From Brasilonema bromeliae SPC951 (GTDB taxonomy: Bacteria > Cyanobacteriota > Cyanobacteriia > Cyanobacteriales > Nostocaceae): a stretch of 45,507 nt of DNA. Within the stretch, counting starts at the first letter, position 1; every line of letters begins with the position of its first letter. Made by a program: the position numbers and the translations under genes. The DNA lies in assembly GCF_012912135.1 (NCBI RefSeq), contig NZ_QMEB01000012.1, forward strand, positions 1 to 45,507, read 5' to 3'. Under the pieces are notes generated by a model. That model was not told where the DNA came from and did not search any database. It saw only the letters and a list, made by a program, of their open reading frames with translations. Below, one piece after another: positions 7,309 through 14,176 of this stretch.

Positions 7309-9423
7309 ATGCCTACCCCTGATGAACTAGATGAACTAAAAGTTGTTTTTGAAAACCTTGTGGGACGCACTCCAAGTGATGAGGAAATCGAAGCTTTGAA
7401 GGCTTGCTTTAAGGGCAACCAGTCGATAAATTTTCAAGTCGCCAAGTACATCAATAATGTCACTGAAGCGCAAAATAGTCAGTTTGGCGATACGCACAAG
7501 CTAAAGCCTCCGGCTTATCGCTTTTCCCAAAATGCAGATACAGAAGCAATTCAACCCGCAAAATTAAACCAAAACCAGCTTTCAGTTGATGACGTTGTGC
7601 AAAAGGTGCGCTTACGTTTTCACGATGACATCCAACGCTTACATGGTACGATGCCACTTTTGGGCGTTGATCATTGGGTAGATTTGGGTGAGTTGTTTGT
7701 GAATGTTAATATCCTGCAGGAAGTCAGCAGTAGTCGCAAATCAGAACTAGGTGATCTGTGGCAAGATTTTATCGCTAGCGTTCCAGAATATTCCAGTGAT
7801 CGCAGTTTGGATCGCATTGGCTTAGGAAAGCATCAACAACGAGTATCTGGGTTAACAGTGCTGGCGAAAAATACCAATTTGATGGTACTGGGGAAGCCGG
7901 GTTCCGGTAAAACAACTTATCTACAGCATATTGTCACCGAATGCAATGAAGGAAGATTGCAGCCACATCGGATTCCTGTGTTGATTAAGTTGCGGGAATT
8001 TGTGGATGATGGTCGTAAATTTGAATATAGTCTAGAACGTTATCTCACTCAACAATGGCGATTGTCTGAAGCTGAGACTGAATTAGTTCTGAGTCAAGGC
8101 AAAGCATTGATTTTGCTGGATGGTTTAGATGAGGTGACGGGGGTAGATGGACGGGTGATATCCAAACAAATCAAACAATTTACCCGTACCTATCCACAGA
8201 ATCAGTTGATTGTGACTTGTCGAACGCAAAGCCAAGAATCGCGATTTGAGCGTTTCGACTATGTGGAAGTAGCAGACTTTGATGAAACGCAGGTAAACGC
8301 ATTTGCAAAACACTGGTTTAAGGCAGTTTGTTCTGATGCAGAGGAAGGACAGGCAAAGGCAAGGCAATTTTTAGACAAGCTTTATATAGAAGAAAATAAG
8401 CCCATTCGGGAGTTAGCGATTACGCCAATTCTGCTAAGTTTAACCTGTGCTGTGTTTCAGGTGCAGGGGAAGTTTTACTCAAAGCGATCGAAACTGTATG
8501 AGGAAGGATTAGAGTTACTACTGGAGAAGTGGGACAAGTCGCGGGAAATTGAGCGGGATGAAATTTATCGAGATTTATCCGTAGAGCGAAAGCAGGAACT
8601 TTTGAGCTATTTGGCGGTGAAGAAGTTTGAACAACCACAATATGTGCTGTTTGAGCAGGAGGAGATTGAAGGGTATATTGCAGAGTTTTTGGAGATTTCG
8701 CGGCGGGATAGTCGAGTGGTGTTGCGGGCGATTGAGGCGCAGCATGGGTTATTGATTGAAAGGGCGCAGAAGGTTTGGTCGTTTTCACATCTAACGTTTC
8801 AAGAGTATTTTGTGGCGAAGTGGTTTTGCGAGCGGAGTAACTGGAATGATTTAGTGAATCATATTATAGAGATGAACTGGCGAGAGATTTTTTTATTAGT
8901 AGTTATGATGTATGAGCCTGTAGATGTTTTATTACAGTTAATGAAACAAAAAGCCGATCACCTTGTAGTTGATGAATCGAAAATACAGAAATTTCTCTTT
9001 TGGATATTTCAAACATCTCAAATAGTTGATTTTCCCTATAAACTAGAAGTTATTCGAGCGTTTTATTTTGAACTATATGGTGGATTGAATTCCACTTATA
9101 AATTTAGGATAGCTAGTCACCTATCTTCTACTTCAGACGGTATTATCTGCGGCGTTTTCTATAACGCTCACAACATTATTAAAATTAAAACAATGCTTAG
9201 AGAAACCCAACCAAAACAGAAGAAGAAGGAAAATTATATTGATTATATCTGGATATTTAGTTCAGAGCATGAAAATCTATTAAAACAGTATTATTTGGCT
9301 AATAATATACTAGTAGATTGTCTGAAAAATGGTTTTCTTAAAAGTGATGAAGTTACAAAGGAAATTGAGACAAATATATTCTTGCCGATCGCCGAAATCG
9401 AAAAGCGTAAGCGTGAAAAATGA
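7309..9423 (+). CDS. NACHT-domain STAND ATPase
   Basis: This 704-residue protein has a short N-terminal domain (about 1-61) ending in NNVTEAQNSQFGD, a linker, and a NACHT ATPase. Walker A is GKPGSGKTT (195-203, Lys201), Walker B with the NACHT-type acidic pair is LILLDGLDEV (267-276), and LIVTCRTQ is the sensor strand. The helical part includes ELAITPILLSLTCAVFQVQG and FSHLTFQEYFVAKWF, both standard in cyanobacterial NACHT proteins. No WD40 or TPR sensor repeats follow; residues 500-704 are helical and unassigned. NACHT proteins act as ligand-triggered oligomerising switches, in bacteria often in phage defence. Residues about 60-71 are encoded by a dispersed palindromic repeat, and the last codons are part of a sequence found again at 11380. 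The neighbouring small gene suggests a two-component conflict system. Confidence 0.85.
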   Translation: MPTPDELDELKVVFENLVGRTPSDEEIEALKACFKGNQSINFQVAKYINNVTEAQNSQFGDTHKLKPPAYRFSQNADTEAIQPAKLNQNQLSVDDVVQKVRLRFHDDIQRLHGTMPLLGVDHWVDLGELFVNVNILQEVSSSRKSELGDLWQDFIASVPEYSSDRSLDRIGLGKHQQRVSGLTVLAKNTNLMVLGKPGSGKTTYLQHIVTECNEGRLQPHRIPVLIKLREFVDDGRKFEYSLERYLTQQWRLSEAETELVLSQGKALILLDGLDEVTGVDGRVISKQIKQFTRTYPQNQLIVTCRTQSQESRFERFDYVEVADFDETQVNAFAKHWFKAVCSDAEEGQAKARQFLDKLYIEENKPIRELAITPILLSLTCAVFQVQGKFYSKRSKLYEEGLELLLEKWDKSREIERDEIYRDLSVERKQELLSYLAVKKFEQPQYVLFEQEEIEGYIAEFLEISRRDSRVVLRAIEAQHGLLIERAQKVWSFSHLTFQEYFVAKWFCERSNWNDLVNHIIEMNWREIFLLVVMMYEPVDVLLQLMKQKADHLVVDESKIQKFLFWIFQTSQIVDFPYKLEVIRAFYFELYGGLNSTYKFRIASHLSSTSDGIICGVFYNAHNIIKIKTMLRETQPKQKKKENYIDYIWIFSSEHENLLKQYYLANNILVDCLKNGFLKSDEVTKEIETNIFLPIAEIEKRKREK
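7487..7521 (+). repeat. Dispersed palindromic repeat inside the NACHT gene
   Basis: GCGATACGCACAAGCT then AAAGCCTCCGGCTTATCGC is a diverged copy of the repeat at 6791. It is read in frame as GDTHKLKPPAYR, directly after the FGD motif and before the ATPase domain. Confidence 0.75.
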
Positions 9424-9426
9424 GTA
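9389..9426 (+). repeat. Direct repeat at the NACHT 3' end, copy 1
   Basis: TCGCCGAAATCGAAAAGCGTAA is identical, 22 of 22 bases, to 11380-11401, and the similarity goes on imperfectly (GCGTGAAAAATGAGTA against CCATGAAAGATGATTA). It encodes AEIEKRKREK, the last residues of the NACHT protein. The two copies bracket the 9.5-11.3 kb toxin-antitoxin and HNH segment. Confidence 0.75.
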
Positions 9427-9535
9427 TGCGTAATTTCTACTTAAGCTATGCTGCCATGATTTTGTTGACGGTAAAACGATACGTGCTTCACACAGGCTAA
9501 CGCCAATGCCAATATAGAGAAAAGGAGACAAAACA

Positions 9536-9844
9536 ATGAACGCAAAAATTAGTATCCAAATTGAAAAAACTCAATTAGGTTATTCTGCCTACAGCCCTGA
9601 AATTGAAGGGAGTCAAGTACAAGGTGATTCTGTTGAAAGTGTTGTTGATGCTCTCAAGACAATTCTCAGCACTTACCTGAAAAAACAAGAACATCAGATA
9701 GATTCTGGAACGGATAAACCTATCTGGGAAATCGCTCAACAAATCACTCAAGATATGACCGAAGAAGAAATTCGTCAACTGCCATCAGATGGTGCCGAGC
9801 AACATGATCATTACATCTATGGCATTCCTAAACGGAAATCATGA
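9536..9844 (+). CDS. HicB-like/VapB-type antitoxin of the PIN toxin
   Basis: This 102-residue protein looks like two antitoxin pieces joined. Residues 1-50 (MNAKISIQIEKTQLGYSAYS, PEIEGSQVQGDSVESVVDAL) have the HicB-type partial RNase-H fold pattern in which a strand pair with Y-S-x-x-P-E-I is followed by G-D-S-x-E. Residues 62-102 (PIWEIAQQITQDMTEEEIRQ, LPSDGAEQHDHYIYG) are the tail typical of cyanobacterial VapB-like antitoxins that partner PIN-domain toxins. The gene overlaps the PIN gene by four bases (ATGA) and has a good Shine-Dalgarno (AAAGGAG). It should neutralise the PIN RNase and probably represses the operon. Confidence 0.7.
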   Translation: MNAKISIQIEKTQLGYSAYSPEIEGSQVQGDSVESVVDALKTILSTYLKKQEHQIDSGTDKPIWEIAQQITQDMTEEEIRQLPSDGAEQHDHYIYGIPKRKS

Positions 9845-10251
9845 AGACGCTATTTGCAGATACTTTCTACTGGGTTGCTTTAATCAATCCAGGAGATGAT
9901 TGGTACAATCGAGTTCTTAATACCAGCAACTCACTGGGGCAAATCCAAATTGTGACTACAGATGAAGTGTTGACAGAAGTGCTCACTTTCTACTCAGAAG
10001 CGGGTACTCGAATGCGGCAACGTACTGTGGAGTTTGTGGACAATATTCTTAATAATACCAAAATTCAAGTAATTGAACAGACTCATGCTTCTTTCCTGGC
10101 TGGTTTGGAGTTATATCGTAGCCGTTTTGATAAAGGTTATAGCCTAACTGACTGTATCTCCATGAATACTATGCGACAACTGGGCATCACAGAAGTTTTA
10201 ACCCATGACCAGCACTTTGCTCAAGAAGGCTTTGTCATCTTGTTCAGGTAG
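9841..10251 (+). CDS. PIN-domain toxin, VapC-like
   Basis: The 136-residue protein has the PIN-nuclease acidic set: Asp7 in LFADTFYWVAL, Glu46 in TDEVLTEVLTF, Asp104 in SLTDCISM and Asp123 in VLTHDQHF. PIN toxins of the VapC group cut specific tRNAs or rRNA and stop translation until the antitoxin is restored. The length is normal and all four acidic residues are there, so it is probably active. It is translationally coupled to the antitoxin gene (ATGA overlap). The target RNA cannot be told from sequence. Confidence 0.85.
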   Translation: MKTLFADTFYWVALINPGDDWYNRVLNTSNSLGQIQIVTTDEVLTEVLTFYSEAGTRMRQRTVEFVDNILNNTKIQVIEQTHASFLAGLELYRSRFDKGYSLTDCISMNTMRQLGITEVLTHDQHFAQEGFVILFR

Positions 10252-10300
10252 GTGATTGAGCTTGTCCTAAGTAGCCAATAACCTAGACAAGCCTCGTCAT

Positions 10301-10492
10301 TCATTGAGAAGTATTCCCAGTTTCTTCGATCAACTCATCCACCAATTTTCTTAACCGTTCCTTCCAGTCAGGGACGGCTTTTAGCTTTTCTTTTACACCT
10401 ATCCGCACATTGAAACACACGGGGGACTTGTCAAAAGGTTCTTCATTTAAAGAAGTTGCTCCAAGTTTATTTTTTTTCTGGAAAGGCATCAT
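10301..10492 (-). CDS. Conserved small cyanobacterial protein
   Basis: This 63-residue protein begins MMPFQKKNKLGATSLNEEPF and contains VCFNVRIGVKEKLKAVPDWK followed by RLRKLVDELIEE. Proteins of this type occur widely in filamentous cyanobacteria, with no function known to me. The basic N-terminus and the strand (VCFNVR) followed by two helices recall ribbon-helix-helix DNA-binding proteins, but this is only a resemblance. A perfect 8-bp inverted repeat lies just upstream of its start, which would suit self-regulation. Confidence 0.6.
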   Translation of the reverse strand: MMPFQKKNKLGATSLNEEPFDKSPVCFNVRIGVKEKLKAVPDWKERLRKLVDELIEETGNTSQ

Positions 10493-10501
10493 TTCGAGTT
10501 G

Positions 10502-10525
10502 TATATGTTACTATATCAACATATA
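10502..10525. promoter_or_regulatory. Inverted repeat, possible operator
   Basis: TATATGTT (10502-10509) and AACATATA (10518-10525) form a perfect inverted pair with an 8-base centre, ten bases before the start of the 63-aa gene. The overlap with the end of the truncated HNH gene suggests that the HNH 3' end was replaced by this promoter region. Confidence 0.45.
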
Positions 10526-10875
10526 ACACAATTTTTGAGGTGACGCATTGCACGTCCAACAGTTGTCACACCCAAGATTCTCAAACCATCGGCTGTCCAA
10601 ATAAAATGCTCTGCCCAGCGTTGCTGACGTGGATTGAATAGTGGTACGCTTTCCTGAGTTTTTGGATCAACAGCCGTTGTAAAATTATAGTGACGCTCGT
10701 TGCAGCGATGACAAGCCAACGCTAAATTCTCGTCATCATCTGAACCGCCTAAAGATTGGGGCAAAATGTGGTCAAGTGTGAAACGATCTGGACTTAGGTA
10801 TTCGGGGGAATGGCAGTACTCGCAGAGGAATCTAGCTCGTTGTCGGACAAATCTTCGAGTTGCCTTGGACACCAT
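10516..10875 (-). pseudogene. HNH endonuclease, C-terminally truncated
   Basis: The 119-residue frame carries an intact HNH motif of the C2H2-linked kind: C18-x2-C21, FTLDHILPQSLGG with His36, NLALACHRCNERH with C55-x2-C58, Asn59 and His62. In related cyanobacterial proteins the sequence continues after GLRILGVTTVGRA with about 35 more residues ending in a WxxAGWHPP-like motif. Here, after VGRA, only MRHLKNCVIC follows before the stop. The nuclease core may still fold, but the missing tail and its end inside the promoter palindrome of the next gene suggest decay. It overlaps the upstream small gene by 82 bases, as in intact versions of this pair. Confidence 0.6.
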
Positions 10876-11114
10876 TTTGCTTGCGCTGCCAATTGAGCAT
10901 TAATTAAAGTAAAAATCCGCGATAGTTCAGAGATACCATCTAGTTCTGCCCGTTCCGCTTGAGATAACGCATCCTGCTTATTTTTGTTGAGTAATTCTTC
11001 AAACCGAGCTTGCAACTCATGAGTAAATTTGAAGATGTAGACTTCACCCAACTGGCTCATCCTAACTCCAGAACGGATAAACGATGATGGTTGTACCATG
11101 AGTTGAGTTATCAT
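10794..11114 (-). CDS. Small protein paired with HNH endonuclease
   Basis: This 106-residue protein contains FTHELQARFEELLNKNKQDA, LSQAERAELDGISELSRIFT and LINAQLAAQAKWCPRQLE. A gene of this type commonly stands before, and overlaps, an HNH endonuclease gene in cyanobacteria, as here. The middle is helical and charged, and the end is poorly conserved because it is read in a different frame of the HNH gene. The pairing suggests a helper or antitoxin-like role, which is inference. The ATG at 11114 or the one at MSQLGEVYIF (11057) could be the start; the latter gives the more family-like N-terminus. Confidence 0.6.
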   Translation of the reverse strand: MITQLMVQPSSFIRSGVRMSQLGEVYIFKFTHELQARFEELLNKNKQDALSQAERAELDGISELSRIFTLINAQLAAQAKWCPRQLEDLSDNELDSSASTAIPPNT

Positions 11115-11221
11115 TGCTTTACCCTACACAAATGGTTCTTTGATTGTAACCGAAGGAGGGTTTGATTGCTGCTCATGGTATGTAGCCTTCAGATTTGAGC
11201 TAAGCGATGTCTGACGACAAG

Positions 11222-11301
11222 CCCTTCGGGTATGCCTTCGGCACACCTTCGGTGAACGCAGTCGCCTGCGGAGGGAAACCCTCCCGCAGCGCTGTCTCAC
11301 C
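11222..11301 (+). repeat. 80-bp dispersed repeat, copy 2
   Basis: Matches 1578-1657 at 78 of 80 positions, same orientation. It continues into CGCTACGCGTCTACGCTA, absent from copy 1. Confidence 0.85.
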
Positions 11302-11379
11302 GCTACGCGTCTACGCTACAGAAGAACCTTTGCTTTGTAAGTTGATTCGTGTGGTACGTCCTGCTAATTGAAGAAGGTT

Positions 11380-11416
11380 TCGCCGAAATCGAAAAGCGTA
11401 ACCATGAAAGATGATT
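11380..11416 (+). repeat. Direct repeat of the NACHT 3' end, copy 2
   Basis: The 22 bases 11380-11401 are identical to 9389-9410, and similarity fades further right. No NACHT coding sequence precedes this copy. Confidence 0.7.
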
Positions 11417-11551
11417 AGGTGTGATTTATGCTACATAGCACATAATCTGTGCAAATAAAAAAAATATAATTTAGCGCTAATTTTCCGGATTATCACTGAA
11501 ACCTGTTGTATATAAGGAAGCTGAAACTAGTACAACAACCAGGAGATAGTT

Positions 11552-11872
11552 TTGAACGCAGTTAGCAAGGTAGACGCAATTCTCAACGCATGGTTTGATT
11601 ACATAGCTCTAGATGATTACAGTAACGCCAAGATTGAAGCTAATAGCGATGCAATAAAACAGCGCGGTGTCAGCCTAGTACGCGACCATGTATTAATTGA
11701 GCCAGATACCTTCTCAGAGCTACGACAAAAAGTTACCCAAGGGCAAAAAGGTCAACAGGAAGCAGTGTGGGCTTTGTCCTTTCCGCAAGTTTTAGATGTA
11801 GAAAAGGGAAAATCTTATCTTTGTCCTTTGTTTAGCTTGGATATTACACCATTGAAGCGGGTGTGTTGTTAA
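11552..11872 (+). pseudogene. N-terminal fragment of a large protein of unknown function
   Basis: A TTG start with a clear Shine-Dalgarno (CAGGAGAT) opens a 106-codon frame: MNAVSKVDAILNAWFDYIAL, then RGVSLVRDHVLIEPDTFSEL, EAVWALSFPQVLDVEKGKSY and LCPLFSLDITP. It reads as the beginning of a much longer cyanobacterial protein that I recall as helicase or AAA-type, but that family call is weak. After SLDITP the frame ends within six codons (LKRVCC). The gene therefore seems to be cut near codon 100 and joined to unrelated sequence. Confidence 0.5.
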
Positions 11873-12012
11873 ATGATGCAACCACAGCCCAAGTATTACG
11901 TTCGCAGTTTGATACTTTGGTTTGTCGAAAAATTTTGCGTCCGGTATCGATTTGTCAAAAAACAGGAAGCTCGCCGCATCGAAACTTCGACACGGCAGAC
12001 TTCGCGCGTTAA
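11851..12012 (+). pseudogene. C-terminal fragment, possibly phospholipase D-like
   Basis: One frame over from the previous fragment, 53 codons without a start are open: IEAGVLLNDATTAQVLRSQF, DTLVCRKILRPVSICQKTGS and on to a TAA at 12010. The first 30 residues resemble the end of phospholipase D-type domains (E-x-G-V/I-L-x-x-x-x-x-A-x-x-L-x-x-Q-F). It starts exactly where the preceding fragment loses sense, so a deletion has joined two gene pieces. The identification is tentative. Confidence 0.35.
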
Positions 12013-12220
12013 GCTAGCTGCGCCTCCGGCAATCGCCTCTCCAGCTTAGACGGCAAAGCAATGATAGTCTGTATGAGTCGGAAAATTTGTGTAAACTTCT
12101 GACTTTGACTGTTATCTAGTTCATTTAGCAGTACCTTTTTTGACAAAAAGGCAACGGATTCTACGACAACAGGTTTGCCCTCTACTATGTTGTATAGCAA
12201 GTTTTTCAGGAGCTTTGGGA

Positions 12221-12931
12221 ATGACAGCAGCAACAGACCCCGTAAAGTTGAGCAAGCAGGAAGTTGGCAAAGCCGCTGCCGCCCTGGTACAATCAGGTTC
12301 TATTGTTGGGTTGGGTACGGGGTCAACGACAGCATATGCAATTGAGTTTATAGGCGATCGCCTCAAATCCGGCGAACTCAAAGATATCGTTGGTGTCCCC
12401 ACTTCGTTTCAAGCAGAAGTGCTGGCGAAGCAGTACGGTATTCCACTCACCACCCTAGACGCGATTGACCACATTGATATTGCAATTGATGGTGCAGACG
12501 AAGTTGATCCACAAAAAAATTTGATTAAAGGTGGTGGTGCAGCACATACCCGCGAAAAGGTAGTAGATTATTTAGCCAGCCGATTCATTGTCGTTGTCGA
12601 TGGTGGTAAATTAGTTGATAGACTGGGTTCTGTTTTTCCAGTTCCTGTAGAAGTCATACCAATGGCTGTGACTCCCGTCACCCTGGCACTTAAAAAACTT
12701 GGTGGCAAACCAGAACTGCGTATGGGTGTGAAAAAAGCTGGTCCAGTGATTACCGACCAAGGCAACATGGTTATAGATGTCAAATTTGACACTATTGATG
12801 ACCCAGAAAATATCGAAAAAATACTGAATAATATTCCCGGCGTGTTGGAAAATGGTATCTTCGTCAACTGTGCTGATGTGGTGTTGGTAGGCGAAGTCAA
12901 AGATGGTCAGCCTGTCGTCAGGGAATTGTAG
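12221..12931 (+). CDS. rpiA: Ribose-5-phosphate isomerase A
   Basis: RpiA interconverts ribose-5-phosphate and ribulose-5-phosphate in the Calvin cycle and the pentose phosphate pathway. The 236-residue protein shows [16 protein letters not shown] (phosphate and substrate loop), [11 protein letters not shown] with the catalytic acidic residues, [15 protein letters not shown] with the lysine and glutamate near the active site, and [14 protein letters not shown] chose ATG 12221 ([20 protein letters not shown]) because it has AGGAG eight bases upstream and the usual cyanobacterial N-terminus. The open frame reaches back to 12140, but the extra 27 residues are not family-like. The gene is single. 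Confidence 0.95.
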   Translation: MTAATDPVKLSKQEVGKAAAALVQSGSIVGLGTGSTTAYAIEFIGDRLKSGELKDIVGVPTSFQAEVLAKQYGIPLTTLDAIDHIDIAIDGADEVDPQKNLIKGGGAAHTREKVVDYLASRFIVVVDGGKLVDRLGSVFPVPVEVIPMAVTPVTLALKKLGGKPELRMGVKKAGPVITDQGNMVIDVKFDTIDDPENIEKILNNIPGVLENGIFVNCADVVLVGEVKDGQPVVREL

Positions 12932-13187
12932 CAGTTTAAAGTGAGTATAGGGGTGCACAGGCGCAACGCCTTGCGCCCACATAGAAAAAATTAAAAATAT
13001 ACCTACAGACACCCTAGGCAAAGCGTGCAACTGCTGTCCACGAGAAAAGTTAGGGATGTGAGGGAATAAGGGAATAAGAAAATAAATGCATTTTCCTTAT
13101 ACCCCTACATTCCTATGAAACCTTTATTAAACTTTGTTCTAAGTGTGTGGCTGTACAAAAGCACAAGTCACTTTATTATTTTTGTAT

Positions 13188-13427
13188 TTAATCTTGTCTA
13201 TAAGTATTATTTTTAACATCCATTAACCAAATTTTTTCTAGAAAAGCAATTCTTCTACGGTAAACAGCAACACGAGACTTTTTATAAGTAATTATTCCTA
13301 GTAAAACAAACAGAGGAAAGGAAATGATAGATAACCCTATGAGATTATTAGTATGGGCATCAGTAGAACCCTTAGAGTGAGTATTTGAGGGGTCAGTTGT
13401 TGGCTGAGTGCTAAAGTAATGCGGCAT
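13188..13427 (-). CDS. Small single-pass membrane protein
   Basis: The 79-residue product has a polar N-terminus (MPHYFSTQPTTDPSNTHSKG), one membrane helix (LIGLSIISFPLFVLLGIITY, about 29-48) and a basic segment KKSRVAVYRRRIAFLEKIWL. By the positive-inside rule the C-terminus is cytoplasmic. Similar short proteins with helix, YKK-x-R-x-A-V-Y-R-R-R and L-E-x-I-W-L are found in other filamentous cyanobacteria without a known function. There are no operon partners. Confidence 0.65.
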   Translation of the reverse strand: MPHYFSTQPTTDPSNTHSKGSTDAHTNNLIGLSIISFPLFVLLGIITYKKSRVAVYRRRIAFLEKIWLMDVKNNTYRQD

Positions 13428-13652
13428 TAATACCTCCAGAGATTATAGTTCTACTAATAAAGCTTCAAGGGGAACGTTTTATTTTTCGCACAAGTTGAGG
13501 ATTTTCCGGATGTATCCGGACTCTTGTTACTCAAACAATGAGTATTTCTAGTTCTCATAGTCAATATCTTCGCCAAAATGCCCTCACTTTTTAAGAGTGG
13601 GGCACTACAAACAATAGCCGTAAGGCGTGACCGTTCCGCTTCATTTTTCATA

Positions 13653-13847
13653 GACAAGGATGGACAACCCTCCACAATGTCTACTCGTAAAACCCGAGAT
13701 CTGGATGTATTTTTGCGGTGAATCCAGCGCCGTGCGGGGGTTCCCCCCCGTTGAGGCGACTGGTGAACCCGAAGGGCACTACCAAAAAATTTGAATCAAA
13801 CTAGTTGATTGGAAGCCGCAAAAATACAAGGGTTGTCCATCCTTGTC
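13653..13847. mobile_element. MITE-like element with nested inverted repeats
   Basis: GACAAGGATGGACAACCCT (13653-13671) is the exact reverse complement of 13829-13847 (19 of 19). Inside it, TGTATTTTTGCGG (13706-13718) is the exact reverse complement of 13816-13828 (13 of 13). On the right the two arms are contiguous; on the left they are split by 34 bases, as if something had inserted there. The middle holds GTTGAGGCGACTGGTGAACC, similar to modules of the 80-bp repeats. The element is 195 bp with no coding sequence, so it would need a transposase elsewhere. Confidence 0.55.
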
Positions 13848-13959
13848 GAGGGTTTGCCCAACCCACTAGGGCTACGTCTCTACAGTGTATTACAGGCAAC
13901 CGAGAAGCGCTATATACTTACACGGTGACAAAATGCTTTGACCGTATGCGTTTACAGAC

Positions 13960-13997
13960 ATGCTGCTTTGTATGCCTGCAGGTATACAAAGCAGCAT
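13960..13997. repeat. 17-bp stem hairpin
   Basis: ATGCTGCTTTGTATGCC and GGTATACAAAGCAGCAT pair over 17 positions with one G-T type mismatch around TGCA. GCTGCTTTGTATGCCTAG near 1399 is a half copy. Confidence 0.7.
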
Positions 13998-14050
13998 CTT
14001 GTGGAGGAGAGATCCAAAGGGTTATCCCGTTCAGTTCTCTGGGCTGTTAT

Positions 14051-14176
14051 AAGTAAGTCGGCACAATAAAACCAATGTATGTTGAGTTTTGTAAAAACTG
14101 TGAAATAACCTATTTCTAAGCTGTTTGCTAATTTTACATTTCGTTACATAGGTGATTTTTTAACGCCGACTTACTT
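14051..14176. mobile_element. MITE-like element with TA ends
   Basis: AAGTAAGTCGGC (14051-14062) is the exact reverse complement of GCCGACTTACTT (14165-14176). If the terminal repeat is taken as AGTAAGTCGGC, both ends are flanked by TA, as for IS630/Tc1-mariner elements. The 126-bp body is AT-rich and non-coding. The right end supplies the stop codon of the gene at 14171. Confidence 0.55.

Larger units (their letters stand above)
11115..11551. other. Gene-free spacer with repeats
   Basis: It holds the second 80-bp repeat and the second copy of the NACHT 3'-end repeat. In frame with that repeat, EEGFAEIEKRNHER ends in a stop, so the region may contain the last codons of a lost gene. Nothing else is supported. 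Confidence 0.5.
13428..14170. other. Repeat-rich spacer without supported genes
   Basis: The stretch holds two MITE-like inverted-repeat elements (13653-13847 and 14051-14176) and a strong hairpin at 13960-13997. Open frames here (for example the 83-codon frame from 13805) run through repeats and are not protein-like. Confidence 0.6.

Noticed and set aside
12009-12233. 74-codon minus-strand ORF before rpiA
   Set aside because: TTG start inside rpiA and no known family. The part [20 protein letters not shown] looks somewhat protein-like and may be a scrap of a lost gene, but I cannot support it.
13805-14056. 83-codon ORF
   Set aside because: Runs through a MITE end and a hairpin; cysteine-rich nonsense composition.
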